This document shows positions 26,149 through 35,500 of a stretch of 64,000 nucleotides of DNA, one piece after another. Each line of letters starts with the position of its first letter. The stretch's first letter is position 1. The stretch spans positions 744,001 to 808,000 of the forward strand of contig JAXLUK010000002.1 in the NCBI GenBank assembly GCA_046329555.1. The letters are read 5' to 3'. The notes beneath the pieces are model-generated. The model was given only the letters and a program-made list of their open reading frames with translations, was not told where the DNA came from and made no database searches. A program made the translations under genes and the position numbers. This DNA comes from UBA1941 sp046329555. GTDB lineage: Bacteria > Bacteroidota > Bacteroidia > Chitinophagales > LD1.

Positions 26149-27131
26149 GAAAAACAACGTGGATGATTTTATTGGCGATGTTATTGCTATCAATGACCGT
26201 ATGGCAGCGGCGGCCGGTAAAATTATTGTACCCCAAGTATTTTCCGCCGCCGGTAGTGGTGTTGCAACAGCCCATCACGGCAGCAGGCATTGCGTTAGGC
26301 AAAAAATTATTTTACGATCCGGTATTATCAGCAGATAGTTCGATTTCATGCGCTTCGTGTCATTCGCCGTTTAACGCTTTCGCGCATACCGATCATGCGC
26401 GCAGTCATGGCATACACGATTCGATAGGCACGCGCAATGCGCCGGCGCTGATGAATCTGGCGTGGCAGCCGATGATGATGTGGGATGGCGCGATTAACCA
26501 CATTGAAGTGCAGGCATTAGCACCGATACACCACCCGGCAGAGATGGCTAGTTCATTGCAGGAAGTTACCCAACGACTGCAACGTATGGCTGATTATCGT
26601 TTATTGTTCGCACGCGCCTTTCCCGATTCAGGAATAACCGGCCAGCATGTATTGCAGGCGTTGGCGCAATTCGAGCTTACGTTGATTTCCGCTGATTCGA
26701 AGTACGATAGTGTGCGCAGGCATCAGGCGCAGTTTGCGGCAATAGAAGAAAAAGGCTATCGCGTTTTTCAGCAGCATTGTAACCGTTGTCATCGCGAGCC
26801 GCTATTTTCTACTTATGAGTTATCGCGGAATGGCTTACCCGTTGATAGTGTTTTGAGGGATTTAGGAAGGTATCGGGTGACGAAATTGGCTGCTGACAGC
26901 TTTTTGTTCAAAGTGCCCTCGTTGCGCAATTTGAGTTATAGTTATCCGTACATGCACGATGGCCGGTATAAAAAACTGCGGCAGGTGTTGGCGCATTACG
27001 CACAAGGTCCGGTGCCCGGAGGCAGGATAGATTTGACGGAAGAAGAAAAGACGGAGCTGATTGCTTTTTTACTGACGTTAGACGACCGGCAGTTTGTGTT
27101 CAATAAGAAGTTTAGGGAGGCGAATAGGTAG
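26145..27131 (+). CDS. MbnH-like di-heme cytochrome c peroxidase
   Basis: 328 residues with a GTG start overlapping the MbnP stop (GTGA). N-terminal signal/anchor helix (WMILLAMLLLSMTVW). Two heme c sites: CASCH at 69-73 and CNRCH at 212-216. YPYMHDGRYKKLRQVLAHY is a typical CcpA/MauG superfamily block, with the Met/His axial-ligand region. Periplasmic. In MbnPH pairs this enzyme oxidises a Trp of MbnP to kynurenine. No methanobactin genes are near, so the pair is used in another context, probably copper handling. Confidence 0.88.
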   Translation: MRKTTWMILLAMLLLSMTVWQRRPVKLLYPKYFPPPVVVLQQPITAAGIALGKKLFYDPVLSADSSISCASCHSPFNAFAHTDHARSHGIHDSIGTRNAPALMNLAWQPMMMWDGAINHIEVQALAPIHHPAEMASSLQEVTQRLQRMADYRLLFARAFPDSGITGQHVLQALAQFELTLISADSKYDSVRRHQAQFAAIEEKGYRVFQQHCNRCHREPLFSTYELSRNGLPVDSVLRDLGRYRVTKLAADSFLFKVPSLRNLSYSYPYMHDGRYKKLRQVLAHYAQGPVPGGRIDLTEEEKTELIAFLLTLDDRQFVFNKKFREANR

Positions 27132-27153
27132 AAAAGGCTCATAACGGATATTG

Positions 27154-28080
27154 AGGAATACTCATTTTAGCGATTGGTGGTTGGCGTTAAAATGGCTTGA
27201 AACCCGCGCTGTCACTTATCGTACTATTGCGATTCTACGATAAACAGGCGCTGAATACTCAATGTTGTTTTGATGTATCGTTTTTTTTGATCAGGGCAAT
27301 TGGGTGTTTTTAGGAATACTCATTTAAACGATTGGCTGATGGTGCGAAAATGGGCTGAAACCCGCGCTGTTACTTATCGTACTATTGCGATTCTACGATA
27401 AACAGGTCCTGAATACTCATTGTTGTTTTGATGTATCGGTTTTTTGATCAGGGTAATTGGGTGTTTTTAGGAATACTCATTTTAACGAAAAGCAGTTTGC
27501 GTGAAAATGGATTGAAACCCGCGCTGTTGCTTATCGTACTATTGCGATTCTACGATAAACTGTCGCTGAATACTCAGTATCGTTTTGGGAATTCGATTTT
27601 TTGATGAGGGCAATTAGGTGCTTTTAGGAATTCTCATTTTAACGATTGGTGGATGGTGCGAAAATGGGCTGAAAGCCGCTCTGTTACTTATCGTACTATT
27701 GCGATTCTACGATAAACAGGGGCTGAATACTCATTGTTGTTTTGAGAATTCGATTTTTTGATAAGGGCAATTAGGTATCGTTAGGAATTCTCATTTTAAC
27801 GATTGGTGGTTTGCGTGAAAATGGCTTGAAACCCGCGCTGTTGCTTATCGTACTATTGCGATTCTACGATAAACAGGGCCTGAATACTCAGTATCGTTTT
27901 GGAAATTCGATTTTTTGATCAGGGCAATTGGGTGTTTTTAGGAATACTCATTTTAACGATTGGCGGCTGGTGCGAAAATGGGCTGAAACCCGCGCTGCTG
28001 CTTATCGTACTATTGCGATTCTACGATAAACAGGCGCTGAATACTCAGTATCGCTTGGATTTGTCGATTTTTCCAGCGCA
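27154..28080. repeat. Six tandem 157-bp repeats, each with a palindrome
   Basis: Units begin (AGGAATACTCATTT or AGGAATTCTCATTT) at 27154, 27312, 27469, 27626, 27783 and 27940, a period of 157-158 bp. Each holds an identical palindrome TTATCGTA-N12-TACGATAA (first copy 27216-27243) and the flanking GAAACCCGCGCTG-type block. The palindrome is the best conserved part; the text between varies slightly. There is no consistent reading frame and no variable spacers, so it is neither a protein repeat nor a CRISPR. Confidence 0.9.
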
Positions 28081-28118
28081 AACGAAACAGTGTTTTAGGT
28101 AACCAAGCTTTAAGTTGC

Positions 28119-28496
28119 CTATACAATCTTACACGGCACCAAAGCATCTTCATCAAAAGAATACACCGCGCATAAGCGGTGGTAGCCATCAGCAACAATC
28201 ACTTTGGCTAATCGGGAATGACGAACCAGCAAAATGGGCGAGAGGGCCGTGCCTTTTTCTATTTTTTTGCGGTCGTTTTCTACATGCGAATTACTAACGC
28301 CAAGCAGCGACAAGCCAGATGCCCTGAAAATATCTTTGGCTTTAAACTGCACTATAGGTGATTTGCGCAGTTGTTTGGACAGCTTCTCTGCATCCGCTAC
28401 AGGAAATAACAAAGAAAGATAATCAACAGCCGCAGGATAATTATGCGCTTCGGGTTGTGAGAGCCACTTGATTTGTTTCACATTTTTCCTGGACAT
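28119..28496 (-). CDS. ParB/sulfiredoxin-like domain protein
   Basis: 125 residues. The C-terminal half has the ParB-N/Srx fold pattern: GTALSPILLVRHSRLAKVIVADGYHRLCAV, with an (A)DGYHR motif corresponding to the G-E/D-G-x-H/R-R box of that superfamily. No HTH or dimerisation domain, so it is not a full ParB. Proteins of this size are found as orphans in Bacteroidota. It lies 38 bp from a six-copy array of palindromes, reading toward it, and 9 bp after the DUF4286 gene on the same strand. Confidence 0.6.
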   Translation of the reverse strand: MSRKNVKQIKWLSQPEAHNYPAAVDYLSLLFPVADAEKLSKQLRKSPIVQFKAKDIFRASGLSLLGVSNSHVENDRKKIEKGTALSPILLVRHSRLAKVIVADGYHRLCAVYSFDEDALVPCKIV

Positions 28497-28505
28497 AAAT
28501 CGAAA

Positions 28506-28808
28506 TTATATTTCCCGCAACAAGGTACGAAAGGCGTGATATTTATTCGGAAACGTATCGGCTGTTTCTTTCTGTAATGCCGGTGCATGATTTTTCTGGT
28601 AATCGAAGTAGTTCGATATGTTATCTGTAAAATACTGAATGGCATAGCTCCGGCCATCGGCCTGATCTTCTTCCATAATAGAATACATCTTATAGCTGGA
28701 AAAGCACCCTGTTGCCATCACCCTCGGAATATGCTCCTCCTTCATCCAGCGCACCCAAATGGCATCTATCGACAAATCAACTTTTACGGTAACATTATAA
28801 ACAATCAT
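28506..28808 (-). CDS. DUF4286 family protein
   Basis: 100 residues, full length for DUF4286: MIVYNVTVKVDLSIDAIWVRWMKEEHIP-type N-terminus (beta strand then the WxxWMKxEHIP block) and a central YAIQYF motif. Small ferredoxin-like cytosolic protein common in Bacteroidota, function unknown. It lies between the ParB-like gene and the beta-barrel gene on the same strand. Confidence 0.85.
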   Translation of the reverse strand: MIVYNVTVKVDLSIDAIWVRWMKEEHIPRVMATGCFSSYKMYSIMEEDQADGRSYAIQYFTDNISNYFDYQKNHAPALQKETADTFPNKYHAFRTLLREI

Positions 28809-28829
28809 AGGGCGAAGAAAAGGAATTCC

Positions 28830-30551
28830 CTAAAAACTCTTTTCTTGCTTTCTGTTCTTGTCTAGGGAATAATCAAAAACGTATACATATGTCAGCATGC
28901 CCTTGAACTCGCGCGTGGCCAGGGTGCTGCTGTTGTTCACCATCAGCGAATTCGTGAATCGCAAGGAATGGTTTTTCGTGAAACGATAGCTGACATCAAT
29001 GGTATTGTTGACGATAGCACTATTCCAAGTGCCGTTCAATCGACCGGCCACATAACCTACGGTAGTTGCAGTATATAGTTTCCCCTTTAACCAGGTTTTG
29101 TTCAACGACACGGCCGGCCCCACATTCAGCAACTCAATAACCGAGCCTCTCGAATACAATGCCGTAATAACGGGAGAAATTCCGAGGCTCCACTTGATGA
29201 TGGTCATTGAATAGCCAAGGTTCATATTTCCGGTATTGTTGTTGCCATATTTAGAGGTGAAGGTATTTAAATCATCCAGACGCAGATACGACAACGTTAA
29301 AAACACATTATGTACCATTTTGCTGGAAATAACTGTGTATCGCGGCACCACTACAAAAGTGTTTTGTAATTGCGCGATGCGCGTAGTATCACTAACAGCC
29401 CGGGTTCCGGCTGATTGAAATGCCATGTAATTATTGTAGGAAAACTGTACGCCAAAGCGCTGATTAATATTCGCATTCACATTGGCAGAAAGTCCGCCAC
29501 GGTGCGTATACACCGCCTTTTGCTTGTTGAGATTATCGTGCTGATAAAACTCTGAAAACGCCACGTTCACTTTTTTCTTTGCAGCATCAAACGATTGCGT
29601 GAGCGACACTTTCTCCTGATCATTCAACAAATAATCTACACCCATACTGAAAAACTCAGGTTGGATACGATTATAATCCAGACCCAGCGCGTATTTGTCG
29701 GTTTTATATTGCAGCAGCGTTCGCACACTCCAGGCAAAACCTGTAGAACTGTGCACTGGCAAGGCCACTTTTAAAAAACCTGTCCCTGCGCCATTACCGA
29801 TATCTACTAAAGGCGCGTTGAGGTTCCGCGTATATCCACTCACCGTTCCTTCCAAATCCCAAATCAGGTTTTTCTTTTTCAAGAATGTTTGATGACTCTT
29901 AATGCCCACCAATGCGTTCTCTGCCGGGGTGTAATTCAACGCATTATTGGGATCATTGGGTGTTGGTATCGAGCCACCAATATCTTTTCCATGCAGCCAA
30001 ATCAAATCCACATAATTACTGGCATTACCTACGCCAATCTTAAAACCCCATCCGCGTCTTCTGAATTGTGGTTGCTGCGGAGAAGGCCCGAGTAAATTTT
30101 CCGGCAGCGCCGGATTTAATCTTCCATAAAAAGCCCCAAACCGAAACAGCGAGGGATTAATTTCAATACCGGCGCCCAAAAATGTTTTGCCATTCAAGGT
30201 GGTGCTGCTCCACGTCATATTGGTCCAGCCAAAATATCCCTTCGCCCATTTGTACGATGGATTCACGCCGAACTGCGCGAAGGGGTTTGTTACTGATTTC
30301 GAGCCTTCAAAAAACGTGAAGTTGAATGGAATTTTTACGCCATAAATAGAAATCTCAGGCGCCAGAGAAATCAGATAAGAATACGGCCGGCGCGTATTGT
30401 TCAAGCCTTTCGAAGCATAGTATCCGGCGCCAACCGTAGCTGTACCATGCAACTCAAATGGCTTTTGCCGGCCTATTGTTTCTAACTCCTGTGAACGGAG
30501 CATTAACGAATAGCCAACAATCATCAGCGTAAAAATCCACTTCATCTGCAT
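28830..30551 (-). CDS. Outer-membrane beta-barrel protein
   Basis: 573 residues. Signal peptide MKWIFTLMIVGYSLMLRSQ, then alternating amphipathic strands throughout with Tyr/Phe/Trp ends and a final strand GMLTYVYVFDYSLDKN. The ATG at 30549-30551 shares one base with the stop of the FN3 gene (TAATG); a second ATG at 30545 is nearer to a normal signal peptide. Third gene of the operon with the giant TANFOR-like protein and the FN3 protein. Likely an anchor or pore for them; no specific family recognised. Confidence 0.65.
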   Translation of the reverse strand: MQMKWIFTLMIVGYSLMLRSQELETIGRQKPFELHGTATVGAGYYASKGLNNTRRPYSYLISLAPEISIYGVKIPFNFTFFEGSKSVTNPFAQFGVNPSYKWAKGYFGWTNMTWSSTTLNGKTFLGAGIEINPSLFRFGAFYGRLNPALPENLLGPSPQQPQFRRRGWGFKIGVGNASNYVDLIWLHGKDIGGSIPTPNDPNNALNYTPAENALVGIKSHQTFLKKKNLIWDLEGTVSGYTRNLNAPLVDIGNGAGTGFLKVALPVHSSTGFAWSVRTLLQYKTDKYALGLDYNRIQPEFFSMGVDYLLNDQEKVSLTQSFDAAKKKVNVAFSEFYQHDNLNKQKAVYTHRGGLSANVNANINQRFGVQFSYNNYMAFQSAGTRAVSDTTRIAQLQNTFVVVPRYTVISSKMVHNVFLTLSYLRLDDLNTFTSKYGNNNTGNMNLGYSMTIIKWSLGISPVITALYSRGSVIELLNVGPAVSLNKTWLKGKLYTATTVGYVAGRLNGTWNSAIVNNTIDVSYRFTKNHSLRFTNSLMVNNSSTLATREFKGMLTYVYVFDYSLDKNRKQEKSF

Positions 30552-32515
30552 TAGCGTCTTACTCCTACCTCTGCGCTTCCTGTGCTTTCGCGTTGGTTAG
30601 CCAGCACGCTGGCGATGTAATAAAAATACAATTCACCACTGCGCGCAGTTTTATCCAGAAAAGCGCGCTGCTGCACCTTGGTGTTGCCCAGGCTTACGGG
30701 CTGTTGTCCGCGCTGGTACCGATACACGGCAAAAGATACCACATCCGTATCAGTAGCCATGTCCCATTCCAGTTGAACGCCCTCTTTCAGATTTACTGCG
30801 CGCAAACCGGCAGGAGGCGCAATAACGCGCACCGGAATTTCTACTGCATTCAATGCGCCTGTTTTGCTGTTACTACCAAACATATCGGCCGACTTCACCA
30901 TAAACTCATACGTCTTGCCCTCTTCCAACTGCTGCAGTTCAAGGTGAGAGCCACTAAACACAGAATCTCTTTCGAACAATGGCTTCCACGCATTGGCGGC
31001 ATCAGTGCGATATTGCAGGCGGTAACCCATGATTGTTCTATCGGCACGCATCACATCTTCCCAACTGAGTTGTAATTGATTATCCTGGTAATAGGCCCGC
31101 AGAAAGGATGGCGCAGCTGGTTCTGTTGGAATAGCCGGACGAACTTCTTCGGTTGCAGATGGTTGACTTTGCTTGCTGCTGGTGTTGAATGCGGTGAAAT
31201 AGTAACGATACGTTTGTTTACCACTCAAGCTTTTTGAAGAATCGATGAACGAAGTGATGCTATCTGTTTTCGGATAGAAATCGCGAATCACTTCAAACGA
31301 GTCGCTGCCGCCATTCGCCCTAAAAATACGATAGCCGTTGATGAATCGGTCGTTGCAGGCCATCTTTAGTTGCACACCTTGTTTCACCCCTTCTGCCGAA
31401 ACAAAAAACGGCCGAAGCGGTTGGCGCGTATCCATGGCCGATTCAAAAAATGTACTGCTGCGCACCAATTCTTTTCCGGTTCTGTCAGCGGCAATGGCAT
31501 AGTAGTAGTACATTTTATCGGGATCAATCCGGTTATCCAGAAACAGGGTATCGGTAGCGCGTGCACTGCCGCATAGTTTGAAATCGCCAAATACTTTTTC
31601 GCTTCTGAATAACTGAATACTTTGAATGGCTTGCGCATCACTTAGTGCCCATTGCACCGCAATAGCCATTTGCTTGTTATCGCGCTTTGCTGCGGTTTTC
31701 TTAAAGTATACGGAATTGAAATTGGTGGCTTTCACAATCACCGGTGCGCTGCCATAGGCAGTGTTACCAAAACGATCGAGGCCAACCAAAGCGTACTGAT
31801 ATTGCTTCCCTGCGGCAACCGCTGTGTCCTGAATGGAGTAATAGGTAGAATCTTTGATTCGGTATTGTGCCGTGGCGCCTGTAACCTCTACCGGTTTTTT
31901 ATCTACAAACCGATATACTTTAAAATCAGCAGGCGCGTTCTTGCCTACCGACCTCCAACGGATATACATTCCCTTTTGCGAATAATCGTAATCACTCAGC
32001 ACCGCATTGTCGAATGCCGGATGAAAAGGATAACGCACTTCGTTAGTGGTTAATGTTTCATTGTTATTGTTTGCTTGAATAGTGATCCGAAACTGCGCCT
32101 TTTCATTGTCTTTTGCATTGCGGTCGTAATAGGCCGCGCCTAAAGCCAATCGGACCGCAATGACTCTTCCTTCAAAACCTACCGAATCTAAACTGCCGGT
32201 TCTGCGCGCTGTTGCCCAGGCCCGCTTCAAAGCTGGTTCAGATGGCAGTTTTGTATCCGGAAAATACGGCGCATACTGCTTTACGGCCAATAAAAACTGC
32301 GCCTCATCAGCCGGCGCTTTTACTTCTGCCATTTGCTGCCAGCCACTGCCATTGTTCTTTTCCACTTTAATAGCAGTCGCCTTCACACCATTGGGAATGC
32401 CACTTCCTAAGAACACCAAAAAACCTTTTGGAGCAGTAGCGACCAGCTGCGGCGTTTCCGCCCATGCCATCATGCAGCAAGGTAGACACAGCAGAGAAAA
32501 AAGAATTTTTTTCAT
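30551..32515 (-). CDS. Secreted multi-domain fibronectin type III protein
   Basis: About 654 residues from MKKILFSLLCLPCCMMAWA at 32515, 10 bp after the stop of the giant gene; an earlier in-frame ATG at 32569 lies inside that gene and is rejected. Signal peptide, then repeated FN3 domains: e.g. FNSVYFKKTAAKR, LQLSWEDVMRADRTIMGYRL, VQLEWDMATDTDVVSFAVY, each with a following YxYYIxA or YEFMVKSAD strand. No T9SS C-terminal sorting domain or anchor is seen. Probably periplasmic or surface, working with its operon partners. Confidence 0.75.
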   Translation of the reverse strand: MKKILFSLLCLPCCMMAWAETPQLVATAPKGFLVFLGSGIPNGVKATAIKVEKNNGSGWQQMAEVKAPADEAQFLLAVKQYAPYFPDTKLPSEPALKRAWATARRTGSLDSVGFEGRVIAVRLALGAAYYDRNAKDNEKAQFRITIQANNNNETLTTNEVRYPFHPAFDNAVLSDYDYSQKGMYIRWRSVGKNAPADFKVYRFVDKKPVEVTGATAQYRIKDSTYYSIQDTAVAAGKQYQYALVGLDRFGNTAYGSAPVIVKATNFNSVYFKKTAAKRDNKQMAIAVQWALSDAQAIQSIQLFRSEKVFGDFKLCGSARATDTLFLDNRIDPDKMYYYYAIAADRTGKELVRSSTFFESAMDTRQPLRPFFVSAEGVKQGVQLKMACNDRFINGYRIFRANGGSDSFEVIRDFYPKTDSITSFIDSSKSLSGKQTYRYYFTAFNTSSKQSQPSATEEVRPAIPTEPAAPSFLRAYYQDNQLQLSWEDVMRADRTIMGYRLQYRTDAANAWKPLFERDSVFSGSHLELQQLEEGKTYEFMVKSADMFGSNSKTGALNAVEIPVRVIAPPAGLRAVNLKEGVQLEWDMATDTDVVSFAVYRYQRGQQPVSLGNTKVQQRAFLDKTARSGELYFYYIASVLANQRESTGSAEVGVRR

Positions 32516-32525
32516 GGTTCGAAAT

Positions 32526-35500
32526 TTAATTACACTGACTATCACAAGCACCAAACTGAATGCCCACATCAGCGCCGGAATTACTGTTATACGTTAAGTT
32601 AACACCCAAATCTTTATGTCCGCTATCCAGGGTTACGCAAGGCCCACACAAGCCCAACGCACCAAGACATTGCGACACTTTCAGTTCAAAGCCTACCGAA
32701 CCACAGCCATTCACCGCATAAGAGCCATCGGTACCATTGTAAACACCCGATATACCTAGCTCTGCTACCGCTTCCGCACCGATATCAGAGCAGGTAGCTT
32801 CACACGAGCCGTTGGCATGCGCAATGCCCTTGGCCAACAAACTAATCCCAAACTGATTGGCCGCGCCAAACGATTTCCAAACGCGGGTGGTTAATCCTAA
32901 ATCAACGCCAAAGCCAATAGATAACACCGCAGGAATTTCGAAAGAAATTTCGGGTACTACTTGCTTGTGTATGCCCGCCTGAAACAAAAACCCTTTCACA
33001 TTACTCTGAAATGCCGAAGGCAAACATTTCATATCACCCATACCCGTTGAAAGGAAAGAAGGATAAGCATTGTAATTGCCAAATATGCCCATCACATCAG
33101 CATCGCCTATTCCGCTTAGCGTGATTTTTCCGGATGCCTGAAAATACCATCCGCCGCCATCAACTACCGAAAGAATGCCGCCCTTCACTAAGGCCGAACC
33201 TACATTCATATCAATATCGCAATGACCTACCAACTGTGACTGCGGAAAATTGTACGTCCAGCTCATATTGCCGAACGGCGTAGCAATATCGCTCATGGAT
33301 ATACTTTGTCCATCGGCTTTTACATCACCTTCTACAATAAATTTCATCCGCTGTGGCTTACCGGCTACCTGCACATCGCTGATGCCGGGCATACCCTTCA
33401 TCTCACCGCTAAACCAGAAATCACTCCAACTGCCGCTGTTGAGGCGCATGCCGCCGGTTGCATTCGCAAATTCGCGCTCGCCATTTATTGGAATAGATTG
33501 TCCCTGATCTATCCATACACTAACCGAATCATTGCTATAATAGAAAGTAGTTTTTGTTTTCGGAAACAATCCCGCTTCCTCTGAATTGCCGCCAATCTTA
33601 AACAGGCCATTACTCAACGAATGGTTTTGCAGGAAAGCATGACTAAGTGCTGAAGGGTGGCTAAACGTAACCGGCGCCACATTGATGAATGCCACATCAC
33701 CAATAGTGTTACCATTCTTCGAATAATTCAAAGCGGCCGCATAGGTATGCTTGTCTGGAATATTCAAATCGAACACCCCATTAATGGTAAACGCCTCGTC
33801 AGTAACTAACAGCGAAGCCATTTCATTGGTGTGATAATGGAGCACATTCTTCAACAACAAATCACTCTTGTGCATGAACAGATTTTTTTGTCCGTTGCTA
33901 TAGAAGTTGATACTGTGCAAACTCACCTTGTCGGTGGCAGCCGTTCCCGGCAAATTGCCGATATAACCGCACGAACCTGAAGCGCCGGGTGCTACATAGA
34001 TCTGCCACGCCATTTTTCCGCCGTCAAAATTCACCTTGCCAAAAGATTGTTGCGAGGAAGTAATATTCACCGGATGCACCTTGGCCAGTTTCATGCTATT
34101 GATATCTACATGCGTGGTGGCCGTATTGAGCTGGTTGTAGGAAATGCCAATTTTCGAAATTGGAAATTCTACGCCTGTGTTCAGCTTTCCTGTATTAATC
34201 TGCAATCCACTTTCGTCAATCTTCCAATCGCTGCTGGAAATATTCCAGTAATCGCCCAACTGAAACGAAACAGGTTGGGTAGTACTAAAGGTAGGCTTTG
34301 CTGCGCCCTTCTTCATCTTGATTACACCGGCATCAATATTCAGATTTGCTGGCGTGATATCAGCGATATTCGTTTGAATTCTGGCCGCTAATTGCAGTTC
34401 GCCAGTAGAAATAAATTTAGACGTAGCCGCATCGGCTTGTACATGATTGGCAAAGCCAGGAAGTGAAAACAACAAATTGCCGCCATCGCTGTTGCCAATG
34501 GCAAATCCATTCGGCGCATTGGCTGGTGCCGTCACCGACTTATCCGCATTAAACACCGGAATGAGCGTCTTATCATTTCCTGAAGGCAACAACAAGCTAG
34601 GTGGTGTATTTAATCCTACGATGGCTTGTCCGAATTCTGTAGCCAGCAAATGCACTTTACCTTTCATAACGCCGTACTGCTTTCCACTCACGCTTTTATC
34701 CAGATAAATCCCTAGCTTCTTGTCTTCAACCACCGCACTAACGCCATACGCTTTAATGGCCAACGAATTTTCATTGGTATTCACCGGCGTATTCTCTGGT
34801 TGTGAAACCGGAATGCCTTTATCGTTCTTCAATGTTCCGGCAACAATTTTCAAATTCGAAAAAGTGAGCGATTGTCCGCTTACCGCCTGGAACTGATTGT
34901 TAGCGGGCATATCCATGAAGTATCCGCTAATCCGCGCGGCTGTATTTCCTTCAGGCTGCAACTGCGTTACGGCTATCGGAAATCCCATCAAACTGGTTAT
35001 GTCCATGCCGTTGTAAACACTGAGATGAAAATCGTGGTGCTTACAGTTATCCGTAGCCGTAGGCGCATTATAACTTACCGGCTTAGGTGCCGAAAAAATG
35101 CCCTTCGTTGCGTCGGAAACTGAAAAACCTTGCATGTCATTCACGGATGGCAAAGACGGGTCGGTGACAATCAAAAACGAATCGCCTAAAAACTGTGATG
35201 CGGGCTTAATAGCGCGTATCACGGCCGGGTAACTGCGCAACGGAATATGATGCAACATAAAATGACCGCTGGCATCGGTGGTGGCCTTTTCTTCGCCATC
35301 TTTGAAAGCATAGGTATAACCAAACACCTCAATACTGCGCATAATATCCTGGCGCACTTCCGCCCCTTTCGATGGCAAGTCTTTGCTGGCGCCTTCATAC
35401 ACATAGCCCGAAACGCAAGTACCTGGATCTAACGACACCAAAATATATTTGGAAGAAGAACTGTACGGAATCGTAGTCTTCACCGTAGAAGGTACATATT

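Noticed and set aside
27154..28080. Tandem 157-bp array considered as CRISPR
   Set aside because: No unique spacers between the constant parts, and the period is too long.
27899..28102. 67-residue ORF in the last tandem unit
   Set aside because: Not kept in the other five units; stops appear at equal positions.
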